64,000 nucleotides of DNA from Acanthornis magna (Eukaryota; Chordata; Aves; Passeriformes; Acanthizidae), in the NCBI GenBank assembly GCA_036785705.1, contig JAWUZG010000018.1, positions 9,025,501 through 9,089,500 of the forward strand, given 5' to 3'. The notes beneath the pieces are model-generated. The model did no database searches. It saw nothing but the letters and a program-made list of their open reading frames with translations, and was not told the origin of the DNA. The translations under genes and the position numbers were made by a program. Positions within the stretch are counted from its first letter, which is position 1; each line of letters starts with the position of its first letter. This document shows, piece after piece, positions 47,705 through 58,900 of the stretch.

Positions 47705-50700
47705 CATTTAAAGATACAAGAAACAAGTAATTACCTTGTAGAAAGATTAGTACCTTCCAAATGCTCATGGACACAAGTCAGATTCAGCACCTCTGCTCCT
47801 TTAGCTACTTTTGTCTACCAGCCTGACTAAGAAAATACATATTCTTCATTGGAAATTTCATCTGTGTGCTGTGAACCATGGATTAAGAAAGAGGAAGACA
47901 GCCTTCCTCTGTTATGGAAGGGTGGTGAGTCAAGGAAAGGAGAAGCCTGGAAACCTGCAAGAACATAACACTAAACAAGAGAAATTAGTGTACTAGATGA
48001 TTTTTTCCCTTTTTAAAAAATACATTCAAGGAACTATAAAAAGTCAATTATGAATAGGCTGAATAAATAGTTGCATGCAGGATTCATGCCATTGCCTCAT
48101 TAAGGCATCTGCTGATATTTACCAGCTCACAATGGCACAGTTAATGCAAAGTGTGTAATTTCTTTCCATATTACCCTTCCAAATAATAGATATTGCTCTT
48201 AATGGGAATATCACAAAAATGAAAAGCCAGTAGTAAGTGAAAATTTCACAGTGTTATGGTGCTAAAGCAGTGTCAGCACCAATTTAAAAGTGTTTCCATT
48301 TAAAATTTAATGAATATGGTCAGACACTGGAAAGCAGCATAAATGCTGTGCTGGTCAAGCAATGTCCAGTTTTCTTAATTGGCTTCAGGCCTGATTTAAA
48401 TTCTGCCCAATTCAATGGGAGTCCTTCCAGTCACTTCGCTGGATGGTACCTCTGGTACTCAATGCTCCAGCGTTATGTGCCTAGGAAATATATTAGTTTA
48501 GTGGTGAAAGTTGTCATGTATCCAAGGGGTCATTTACTTCCCTCTCATGTAAAGAGAGTGATTTTCTGAACATGAATAGACTGGGTTTGTGAATATTGAA
48601 AATTACTGTTATGCACTCCATAATTTATCACTCAAATTGCACCTTCAGCTATATTGGGTATGCTCAAGGATCCTCAAAGACTGTGTGATTAAGTACTCAG
48701 TAAGTTAACTAAGAGCCTGGCTTCTCATTTCCTCACATCTGGAGGGATCATTTACATTTGTCAGATTTATTACTTATTTCTAGAATATTTGCAAGGTCGT
48801 AGCATTTAGGAGTCTGAAGTAACACAGCTGGACCTAAACTACTTAATGTAGTTAGAGGCTCAGAAAGGTTTGTTTTAGTGTTCCTGACATTGTGGCAAAG
48901 GTGTTTTTCCAAGAGGGAGATCAGTGAAGGAGCTTTGGGACTGTGTTCAGGGAACGCCTCCCAAGCCTGGGAATGACAGCTCCAGTTTGAAAGTCCACCA
49001 AGAGATGGATTGCAGGCTGGCAGCTGGGGTGATCAGAGTGGGGAGCAGACCTTCCAGCACTGAGTCAGCAATGATAGATTAAATTGTTTTTAAACCACTT
49101 GAGACCCTCAGGTGAAAGACACCATATGATTACAAATAATCCTGAAAAGGCAAATGCTGAATATAAAGCTGGCAATGATGTTTCTGGAGGAGGCAGGGCA
49201 CGCACCAAGACTTCCACTGGTACCTCTGCAAGTCTGATCAGCTTGTTTGTCCTCTGTAAGTGTTTCCTTTCCTGTCCTACTTCTTGTTATCTTTAATAAT
49301 TACAAAATGAAATAAATTTAATGCAGTGAATGTATTATTTTTTAAAGAAAATGGACTTTCTCCTGAACAGTAGTGATAGTTATTACAGTTTTATTTGAAC
49401 CTGTCTTGATTTTATTTTTCTGATGTTTATTTGATCATTAAAAGGTAGGCTAGTGGGAATGTGAAGTAAAATCAACAATGTACCTTGAATTTAAACGTAT
49501 CTTTAAATGTAAAAACAGTAGTTTTTATTTGTGACCATGGGAAAAAGGCAGCTCAGAAGTCACAATATGAGCCATATTCTACAAAATGTGTTAAAAAAGC
49601 ATGGATTATGTATTTCAGAAATTCCTGTGCAAATCTTGCCAAATTTGACCTTTGTAATCCTCAGGAAACCACATTTTACATAGCTCTATGCCACACATAT
49701 TCCCAGGACCGAATAGTTCTGGATGACCTCACTACCAATCCCAGTAAACTCTGCGCCGTTCATTCTCCATACCTGCTCTCTACCTTAGGCCAAACCTAAA
49801 ACAAATTGCTCTGAGCCTTTTGGGAAATGAACCTGACTCATGGTTATTCAATCTGTAAATAAACCATTAACTCCAAGGCAAGGGTTCAACATAGATATAT
49901 GCAGTCATTTTTATGCTTTTGGCAGTATAATTCATGTGCCTACTATGTAAGCAAATGTGCAGAAAATTGCTTGGACATATCTGTGGAAACCCCTGACCTT
50001 CTAAAATGAATGGGAATCTCACTGAAGATTCTGGAAGAAATAAGTCTCTCATTATTCCTTAAGCTGATTACCACCAGTCACACCCTGACAGTTTGCCACC
50101 CTCCTCGTTTCCCTGGAAAAGCAAGATAGATAGAAAACTCTTCCATTGCCAACAACATCACAATTCTGGTGTGGTTTTAAATGTGTTTAGCCATCATTTC
50201 CTTCTCCTGGTAAGATCCTGGGTGCAAGATAAAAGTAATTAATTGTTTAATGAGGTTGAGAGAATGGTACACTTGGCAGGATTTCACGTGTTAAGCCTTG
50301 AGCTGTACAGAGATGGTCTAGTCCTGATAGAAAATATATACCTGTAACTTGCTAATGGAAGCTGTGGGTGCTTGATCCCTTACACAGCCTTCACTTGGAG
50401 CTCTCCCCTGGAAAGCTCTAGCTTGGCAGGGCTGAGAGAGCTAGCAGTTTGTGTAAACCATTACCTATGCAAGCCTGTCATTTTGGCTGACAATAAGAGA
50501 CAGTGGGAAGAAAATAATTAGACTAACCATGCTGAGTGTCCTCATCAAAGGAAAAAAAATCAAACTTAGAAATATGAGTGGGGTTTTTTCTGTTTTTTTT
50601 TTTTTTAAAGTTGTAATCTTCAGACTAACAGAAGAAGAGACAATGAGAAAACAGAGATTTGTGTCATACTGGAAGTCCTCATTATCAGACCTCTACCCTG

Positions 50701-51659
50701 AGATGGAAAAAAGAATTCCTGCAACTGGATTCTTCACAAGTAAACTCTGATTGCTAATTATTTGCTAAATTTCCTGCTGATGTTCCCTGAGTGTAGGCAG
50801 GCTTGATGAAAGTTTCTGATGCTTGTCTTGTCAGCAGGAGAGAAGAAAAAGTGGGCCAGATTAGTTCAGAAAGGACTCTCACTGCTCATCACTTACGTTT
50901 TCACTGAACATGCATTGACACTTCTCTGCCACCAGCTCACAGCATCCTATCTACCTTCCTTCAACGTGGACATTTGAAGTACAGCTGCTCAGCTTCTCTA
51001 AAAGCGTATAGCAATAAAAAACTCTGAAGAAAACAGAAACTGATATCATGTCATCCATCTTCTACAGTCTCAAGAAGAGAGGAGAACTTGTATACCAGAA
51101 AATTATTGTAAACAGATACAGTCACTTTTAGCTATCACCTCTCCTCACACTCATCAGCCAAACTAAAAGTAGTAAATTATCGCTGTCCAGTGTTATTTAA
51201 TCTCTGGTATTCAGATGTTTCCTAGCACGTTGCTGTCTGGAGACCTGCTAGGACCATATTTCCAAGACTTCTGTAAAAGTATGATGCACCTATATAGAGA
51301 GAGGCCTGTGGTACCAGACACAGGTCACATTTTCAATGACATTGAAAGATAACTGCAAAAATTGCATAGGAGGAAAATTGCAGAGAAGGAGCAGGAACTG
51401 GAATCTGGGTTCTCTGTGCCACAGGGAGGCCTCTGTACAGTCTAAGTACATTAGTAATCACACCTGGTCTCCTTTTCTTTCCTGATGAATATTATTCCAT
51501 GTCACGTGGAAGGGTTTTAGTGGGAAGAAATCAGAGGACATTTTTTATCCTTTTCTCTTTTTATGTCAGCTGCCATAATTAGGTGATAGTCTTACAGTTA
51601 TCCTGTCTTGGGAAAAAGACAAATCAGTATTTTGGGGGTTGTGTGAGAGATCAGCTAGG
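47705..51659. other. unique non-coding DNA
   Basis: A nearly 4-kb stretch without a recognisable gene or repeat, apart from a T-run near 50596-50607. Scattered frames of 60-104 codons have no domain content. Confidence 0.6.
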
Positions 51660-52520
51660 CTAACTTAACACCCATAAATCCATGGGTCCTGATGGAATGC
51701 ACCCCTGGGTACTGAGGGAGCTGGCAGATGTTGTTGCCCTGCTGCTCTCCATAATCTTTGAAAAATCATGGAGGATGGGAGAGGTGCCTGATGATTGGAG
51801 GAATGTCAATGTTACGCCTATCCTCAAAAAGGGCAAGAAGGAGAACCCAGGAAGATATCAGCTGGTCATCCTCACCTCCATCCCTACAATGATTATGGAA
51901 AAGGGCATTCTGGAGGTCATCATCAAGAATATAAAAGAAAAGAAGGTCGTCAGGAATAGTCAGAATGGATTAATCACAGGGAAATCACAATTAACCAATC
52001 TGACAACTCTCTGTGGTGACATGGAAAGATGGATCAATGAGGGGAGAGCAATGATTTGCCTACCTTGACTTCACAAAGGTTTTTTGATGCTGTCTCCCAC
52101 AATATCATTGCAGGTAAGCTTAGGAAATGTGTGTTAGATGAATGGACGTTGAGATGGATCGAGAACTGGTTGAATGGCAGGGCTCAGAGGGTCGTGATCA
52201 GTGGAGCAGGAGGCCTGTAGTCTGTGGCATTCCCTGGAGATCAATAGAGAGTCCAGTCTTACTCATTTTGTTTATCAACGGTCTGGACAATGGGATAGAA
52301 TGTACCCTCAGCAGATTTTCTGGTGGTACAGAACTGGGGGAGTGGCTGATACAGCTGAATGCTGTGCTGCCTTTCAATGGGACCTTGATAGGCTGCAGAG
52401 TTGGGCAGAGGGAAACTTAATGAGGTTCAACAAGGGCAAGTGTAGGGTCCTGTACCTGGGGAGGAATAACCCCAAGTACCAGCACAGGTTGGGGACTGAC
52501 CTGCTAAAGAGTAGTCCTGA
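51660..52520 (+). mobile_element. CR1 LINE reverse-transcriptase fragment with dead catalytic motif
   Basis: The most informative CR1 copy in the window: a central part of the ORF2 reverse transcriptase. Blocks in order: GPDGMHPWVLRELAD (51685-51729), GEVPDDWRNVNVTPILKKG (51781-51834), GRYQLVILTSIP (51856-51890; compare NYRPVSLTSIP), SQNGLITGKSQLTNL (51959-52003), then motif A as YLDFTKVF plus DAVSH (about 52061-52098), and WIENWLNGRAQRVV (about 52158-52198). The motif normally read as FADD is FSGG here (52315-52326). The block DLDRLQSWAEGNLMRFNKGKC follows (about 52381-52443). Frameshifts occur before motif A, inside it (one extra T), and downstream. Both the 5' and 3' ends of the element are missing. 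The 3' loss is unusual for CR1 and implies a later deletion near 52520. Confidence 0.95.
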
Positions 52521-55189
52521 ATAAAATCCACCACCTTTACAATCCAAATAACATTACATCTTCCTTGTGTCTGAGAAAAAGTCATATAGGTAGTTATACT
52601 GTCCAGGTACATTTGAAGACCAAACAGAAAATATCTGAAGGGAAATTTGGCATCTGATACAAGAACAGATTTTTATAATTTTTAAACAGACAAAATGATT
52701 ACTTGTAAGTTTATAAGGAACTTGTTACAGTTATATGAAAGATTCCAAAAATTGTATGCTATCCTAGTAGTTTTTTGTGCCAATAATATCAGTTGAGACA
52801 GATAAAACAAGCAACAAAAATTTATAGCACTCAGAAAGAGTCGAGCTACTGAGAAGTGATGATGCAGTGAATTAATGACTTAGTTTATTATATTTTTTTC
52901 CTTATTACTTTGCGTTAGAGAGGCTAGCTCTATAGACACAATTTTATTCAGATCACATAATGTTCAGTGCATTAGGTTTAATGGGCCAACTTCAAACGAG
53001 ATTAAAGAAGTCATATTTAAAAAAAAGTATGCTGGAATGATTAAAAATATCTAACTTATTTTTATTTTCCTTAACTTTTATGTCTAATAATTCTTCTGCC
53101 ATGAGAATTGGAAAAATTACTTTTTTTTCCCCTCAAGTTAATATAATTTTGGAGGCTTTAGAATACTATGCTTTCTTTAAAAGAAGTATATCATGTATTC
53201 TGACCCTTCTGAAGTATTCAGAATTCAGTCCCCTTCAGTGTCATTACTTATTTTCTGGGGTATTAGATTATTTCCAAGTATCATATCAAGAAATAAAAGT
53301 GTGTAACCCTGTTCAGGGTATAAACTTAGTGACACTAGGGGTGAGAGAATCAGGAGCACAGGTAAACAAATAAACAACAAAAAGTTGTGACTATCTCATG
53401 ATGACCTCTTCATGGGCTATGCCAAACTGCAACTTCTTGGCAAGCTCCTATTCCTCCTTCTGCATGCATCTCATTTATTTCTCTTCTGGAGGCCACTTTG
53501 AAACCAACATAGTTTTCACAGAATCAGAACGTTACATGGATGATTCCCAAAGTTTAGCTCTGCATGAGGCAGGTGGTGCTTAAATTTACAATAAAAGACC
53601 TTTCCTCTGGATTCCTCAAGATTTCCTTGTAAAAGTGAAGCAAGAGAGTGCTGCAGCTTTGAGAAGGAGCGAACAAAAGAACAGGAATAAGTTATTTTAG
53701 AAATTTGTTTACAAAATGGAGGCTTTCTCTGTCATGTGACAGAAACCCAAGCGCTAAAATTCAGACACAGTTTTTGCCTTTAAGCTGCTTTCTGCAGGAA
53801 AATGCTGAAACAGAGCACCTCTGATGGAAGTCTTGGACAAAGAAAGAGTGTTAATGTGATCCCACTTTGTATCAGCTATTGCATTCTTGAATTCACAATT
53901 GCAAGTCTGTGTAAAATATTGTAGATTAGCAGTTAGGCTCAAAAGTTACTGGTGCGTTATGGAAATGCTACTAAAGCCACTGCTTGAAAAAGCCTATTTC
54001 AGTGCATCTTCATCTAAAGACTTGCAGCATAGTACCTGGGATAATCTATGCATGCTTGAGAAACAGTCCACAGTTTTTCGGATCCTCAGAATGTATTCAC
54101 TTTAAAGTTACAATGAAGAAAAACAATAAAAATTTACATATTCTCATACAAAACTAATCATACCCTTACGTGTTCTGTTGTTCATTCCTGTAGAGAAAAA
54201 CTTTTTCTCTCCTAATACACCAAAGCAAAAATGCTCAGTATGTGTCCCCCCACATTGTCCAGAAAGGTCTACAGGGAGAGTAAATATTTAACTCACTTTC
54301 CTCTCCATCTCTTTGAGGCACAGCATGGTCCTGTAAGTCCCCCAGTTCTCCAACAGTGACCACAGTGTGTCTTGGGCTCCTCTCAGGAGCACCTGGGGAA
54401 CCACATCCATGCACTCCAACCTTTCGACTGTGAGATATGGCCTCATCAGGCAATCTGTGTAAATCTCTGCACCAAAGTGTGTAGCTCAATCTGTCCTGAA
54501 TTTGTAGGGTGTGTTTCTATCAGGGTAAGTTTTGGTCTCGCCTACCACATAAACATTTTGTAGTCAATCCTGCAAAGAAATTGGAAGGAAGCTAATTCTT
54601 TTGCTACTACCAGAGCCTTTTCGTTTATTTCCTTTGCTGCCTGGAGGAGGTTTTGTTCCCAAGCTAAGAAAGACCTCAGATCCCATTATTTTTTCCCTGC
54701 ATTTTTCCCTCAGGGTTGATCAAAAGTTCACCACTTAAGATGAGGAAAGCCACAGGGTTCTTGGCAGAGCTGGCCCACTGCACAACAGTGAAGTGAGAGG
54801 CACAGGTTTGCTTGGTTCATTGCATACCGAGTCATGCCACATCACAACTAGAAAACTATTACTGTATCTCAGAGGAGAAAGAAATGACTTCTTAATTTAA
54901 AAATGACTTTTCTGTGTTAGGGATTTGACAGGGAGGATGAAGGACTGGAGGAGATAAAGTGTCGCTCTGCTGAAAAAAATAATTTTGTAAACATGAAATA
55001 TTGATCTGGCATGTATTGTGTGAGTGCTTGCTGTATGTGTATATTGAGTTCCAAATGTTGCACATTCAGAAAAGCTAAGTTAGAAAAATCACTCTCAGGG
55101 ATATATACACAGAAGTCCACAATCTGGGCCGTCTGGAAAAGCATGAAATGTTTATCTAGACAGGAAGAAATTTCTCTTCCATGTAGCTG
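52521..55189. other. unique AT-rich non-coding DNA
   Basis: No repeat or gene is recognised. CR1 sequence does not resume downstream of 52520 within this stretch. Confidence 0.6.
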
Positions 55190-55680
55190 AATAAGGTCTT
55201 TTTGCCACTAGTTTTGTGTAAGGAGGATTTAATGCTATCTAAAGTATCCTTAATCTGCATTTTTATGGTTAATTAATTGAGCTGGTCTGACAAGTGCTTT
55301 CACTGGAATCTGTCTTCTGTTTTTTCTCTTTCCTTTTTGCTTGACTTCAATAGACATTTCTTTTGCAGCCCTGAAAATGGGAACACTTATACCCATGTCT
55401 TTTTATAGCTCCATAATTTACATGTGCTGCCTCTAATTGTTTTTTCCGTCTGGCCCCTTTGCAACATCTTCAAGACTTCCCTATATTACCAGAGTTACCT
55501 GAAATGGTCATAGTCTAAATGCACAGCAGACCCAGAGGAGCTTAATTAGGGATGTGCCATTAAGAGCACATTGATTTTCACTTAAGAGGATTAATTCTTT
55601 GCTTTTTAAAAATAATGTGGTGCAACCTGCTCAAATTTTCTCAGTTCTACCTGTATCTCTCACCAGTTAAAAACAAAAGG
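55190..55680. promoter_or_regulatory. candidate conserved non-coding block
   Basis: A transposon-free block with GTTAATTAATTGAGC, CTCTAATTG, GCTTAATTAGGG and GGATTAATTC homeodomain-type cores within 500 bp. Regulatory function is inferred from motif texture only. Confidence 0.25.
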
Positions 55681-57489
55681 CTTAAGGTCTCTCTCTTTCT
55701 GTTTTTCGAAGCTCTAGTGTTTTTCCTTCATGCTTTCCAATCATGAGGTCTAGAAAAATATTTCTGCAGATTCAAGCATCTCAGATTCTGAAGGAATAAA
55801 ATACTCAAGAACCAATAATTTGAGAAAACAAATGTGCAAGACTTATGAAGAATTACAGACAGATGGCACTGTACAGGTTAAATACAGTGTATATGTTTGG
55901 GTAAATCCTTTAATTAATTGAACAATAAGGATTTTCTAACAGACCACATGAATTTTTCATGATAAGGGCACAGTTTTGTCAACATTGTACAAACACTGAT
56001 ATATGTTAGTAAGTCAGTTATGTACTATCTATATGCAAATAATGTAAGCATTAATACAGTCACACTGACACCAGAATCAATAAATTATAAAAATTTTGAA
56101 AGTGTCTTTATTAACTTCCTTAAAAACTTCACTACTTTTTTTATAGGTGATACAAAGATGGAATGATGGTTATCTAGCAATTAAGATGGAACTTTAACAT
56201 TAAAAAGCCCTCCATGTCTTCCAAAAACCCATAATCAAAGCTATAACAATGACAGTCAAGCTAAGGGAATGTTCTACTCGTGTCTGGGGAGGAGAAGGAG
56301 GTGGGTAAAGAATGGAATCCCAGCTGTTGGTGCTTTCTATCTCTAAACAAGAATTATTCTTTCCCCAAAGTGTTGTGATTACAAAACAAATCTCAGTATC
56401 ATTCATTTAAAGGATGCAGCACAATTGTTAGCCAACGTATTATTAAACTTTTCATTAATGAAAAAAAGGAATGATTGTAAAAGTACTAAAAAAGATAGCA
56501 GCCCTAGTGAAGATGGTGAAGAGGTGATAGCAGCTGGTGTTGTGACAGTTTGAGGAAAATTTGCCTCAAGGATGCAGAATATTTCTTCACATAAGATGCC
56601 AGAATGCAAAGTCTGATAATCCTTGGAAAGAGAAAACCACCAGCCCTCATTGAGGAGTGTCCTGCTCTGCTGGGGAGTGGGGCCACATGGGCAGGCTGGT
56701 GCTTGATGACCTCTGTACGCTTGTTCTCATTGCTGACAGGGAGATGAAAGCAATTGCACCTCCCTCTGCCAATTATCACTGCTGATGCGCATACATGAGC
56801 CAGGAACTTCAGGTGTTTCCATCCTGGAGACAGAGCCTTTGTGCTGCTTTCCTGGAGGTGGCACAGTTCCTATCCAGGCACAAGAAGAGTGCTTCGTGCT
56901 CACTCCCCTGGGAAGACCAGGTGGAATATGACCCTAAGATACTTCCTCCCCCTTGTTTTACAATTATAGTGAAGATCTGGAGTGGAGAGGCAGCAGTCAA
57001 ATTATTAATTAGCACTCTGATGACTACATCTGCATTTTTAAGATTTCATTTTGATTTGCATGGGCCTGCAGAGTCAGCTGTTAAGTTGTAATTCAGCTGA
57101 GTTAAGTGTTTACTTGTCGTTTTTTAGAAGAGGGAGAGAAAAGATCTAACAGAATTGGATCTTTGTCATTAGACCTCGAAAAAAATATGAGCCTAAAGGC
57201 TTCATTCAGTAGTGAAGTGTCGGGGCCAACACTACTAAAAGAAAAAAATCTATTACAGGTAGGTAAGGAGTAAACAAATGCTTCTTGGAAGTGACAAACA
57301 GATGATGCACATTGACATTTCACATAAAGGAGCAAATTGGGCCTGAAGTGCATCTCTTGGTTGCTGTTTGGCTATCACTAAACGGAGAGGGGCACTTCCA
57401 CCTAATGTATGATATAATTTCATCATAGATTCACAATGGAAATAGCAATTATGATTGAAAACAGCAAATATGCTGTACACTAGGTGGAT
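55681..57489. other. unique AT-rich non-coding DNA
   Basis: Holds two exact POU octamers (ATGCAAAT 56033-56040; ATTTGCAT 57054-57061). No gene or transposon is recognised. Frames at 56795-57091 (plus) and 56504-56779 (minus) have no domain content. Confidence 0.55.
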
Positions 57490-57573
57490 GTTTTCTACTG
57501 TAGTTGGAATACGTATGATCCTTGTGTGTCCCTTCCAATTCAGCTTATTCTGTGATTCTGTGTTTCTGTGATT
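57490..57573 (+). mobile_element. CR1-type 3' tail, CR1 or TguSINE1
   Basis: TACTGTAGTTGGAATACGTATGATCC runs into TTGTGTGTCCCTTCCAATTC and ends TATTCTGTGATTCTGTG TTTCTGTGATT (about 57547-57573). The ATGATCCTTGTG-GTCCCTTCCAA.TCAG..TATTCTGTG pattern is nearly the same as the tail of the TguSINE1-like element at 16.3 kb. The tRNA head or LINE coding part is absent, so whether the source was a CR1 or a SINE is undecided. Confidence 0.75.
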
Positions 57574-57859
57574 GGCTCCTGTTGAATTCCCAGTAACCTA
57601 TGGGCCATTCCAAAGTAAGTATATCTGATTTTTCATGAACTGGGGACTTTTCTTCTTAATCTGTAACAAGAGAACTTTGGAATCTCAATATTTTTCAAAA
57701 AGGGAAATTGTCTAATGCCAGACTAGTGTTATAGGGATAAAAGTATTTGTTATTGTAAAATGTTCCAATACTGTGAAAATTAAAATTCCTAATAATAGAG
57801 ACTAATTTGAAACTGCACCATGAATAAACTCTTTTATTAGGAATACAAAGTTTTCACTG
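57574..57859. other. unique AT-rich non-coding DNA
   Basis: A short AT-rich link between the CR1-type tail and the POU-site block. No signal. Confidence 0.55.
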
Positions 57860-58400
57860 TAAGTATTGCAACGGGGACCTCCGTGGACCAATTACATTCT
57901 CATATTTGCATGCAGTATCACATTGCTCATTTACATTGAAATTAATCAGATTTACCCCCAAATCCTTACCTTCAACACTGATTCCTAACAATACATCATT
58001 TATACACTTGATTTTTTCTTACTGAACTGCACTTAGGAATTCAAATTCTCAGATACTTGAATATACAATTCATATACGTACAGCGCTTTTGATGAACATC
58101 ATTAAAATGCTTGTTCTTTTTAATCAATTGCTCAAAAATCAGAGTGCTCTTGAGCTGTAACACTGTGTTCCCCTTTGCTCGGGCAAATAAAACTACACGG
58201 GACAGAGAGTATGTAATTATTTACATTGCTTATACCAGAAATAATTTTCTAAAGAGGTTACTGTATTATGAGAGTATTTAATGAAGTACTTTCAGCTTTT
58301 GTGCAATTAATGCAAATTTACGTGATGATCTACTATTTTACCAATCACTGACTGTGTGCATTTTAATTTTGTATCGCTCTTTTTTACTGAAAAAAAGTTG
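57860..58400. promoter_or_regulatory. candidate conserved non-coding element with paired POU octamers
   Basis: Contains ATTTGCAT (57904-57911) and, 400 bp away in the opposite orientation, ATGCAAAT (58310-58317), the latter overlapping a CAATTAAT homeodomain core. Many other TAAT/ATTA motifs occur (GAAATTAATC, TTTTAATCAATTG, TGTAATTATTTAC), with retained CpGs (CTCGGGC, CACGGG, TACGTG). No transposon interrupts the block. The whole pattern suggests a developmental enhancer, but this is inference. Confidence 0.32.
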
Positions 58401-58680
58401 TTTGCATTATCCTCCTGACTGAGTTTAAATACAGCTGCTTTGAAATTTGCAGTTTGTGTTCTGTGGGAGGACCTACAATTTCAAAAAACCAAAAAGAAAT
58501 TCAGAACAGAAGGGAGAGTATGTCCAAATTTCCCTTGGAAAGGAAGCCTGGATGAGGAGCAATGGCTGAGGTCTCTTTCCTTCGTTGACTGAACGATAGA
58601 GTTATCTCAACCACAGATATTTGTTCCAACGCCTTTCCTATTTGTTTGCCATGCCTCAGGAGAGCCTGGGCTCAGTGAGT
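58401..58680. other. unique non-coding DNA
   Basis: Falls between the AT-rich block and a GC-rich patch. No signal. Confidence 0.55.
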
Positions 58681-58900
58681 CTGTTTAAATGAGAAGGCGT
58701 TTGAGGAAGAAACCCCAGTGCTGTGGCAGAGCTGGTGACTGCACTCGGCAGCAGGTGCGGTGTGGGCATGGCACAAGTCACCTGCTCCGGCCACATGGGC
58801 CACCAGTGCTCTGCAGCCGCGGTGGAGAGAGGGTGGCTTGCAATGTGTGTGCCATGCCGGCTGTTCTGGTGGCCTCAGGCAGTAAAGAATATTAGTATTT
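58681..58900. other. small GC- and CpG-containing patch
   Basis: GC-rich with several CpGs (AGGCGTTT, ACTCGGC, GTGCGG, TCCGGCC, AGCCGCGG, GCCGGC). It is open in two plus-strand frames and one minus-strand frame at once, so coding is not supported. It might be a decayed regulatory CpG cluster or an exon of a non-coding RNA. Confidence 0.3.

Noticed and set aside
51682..52068. 128-codon frame as a host gene
   Set aside because: It is the CR1 reverse transcriptase, frameshifted and with a destroyed catalytic motif.
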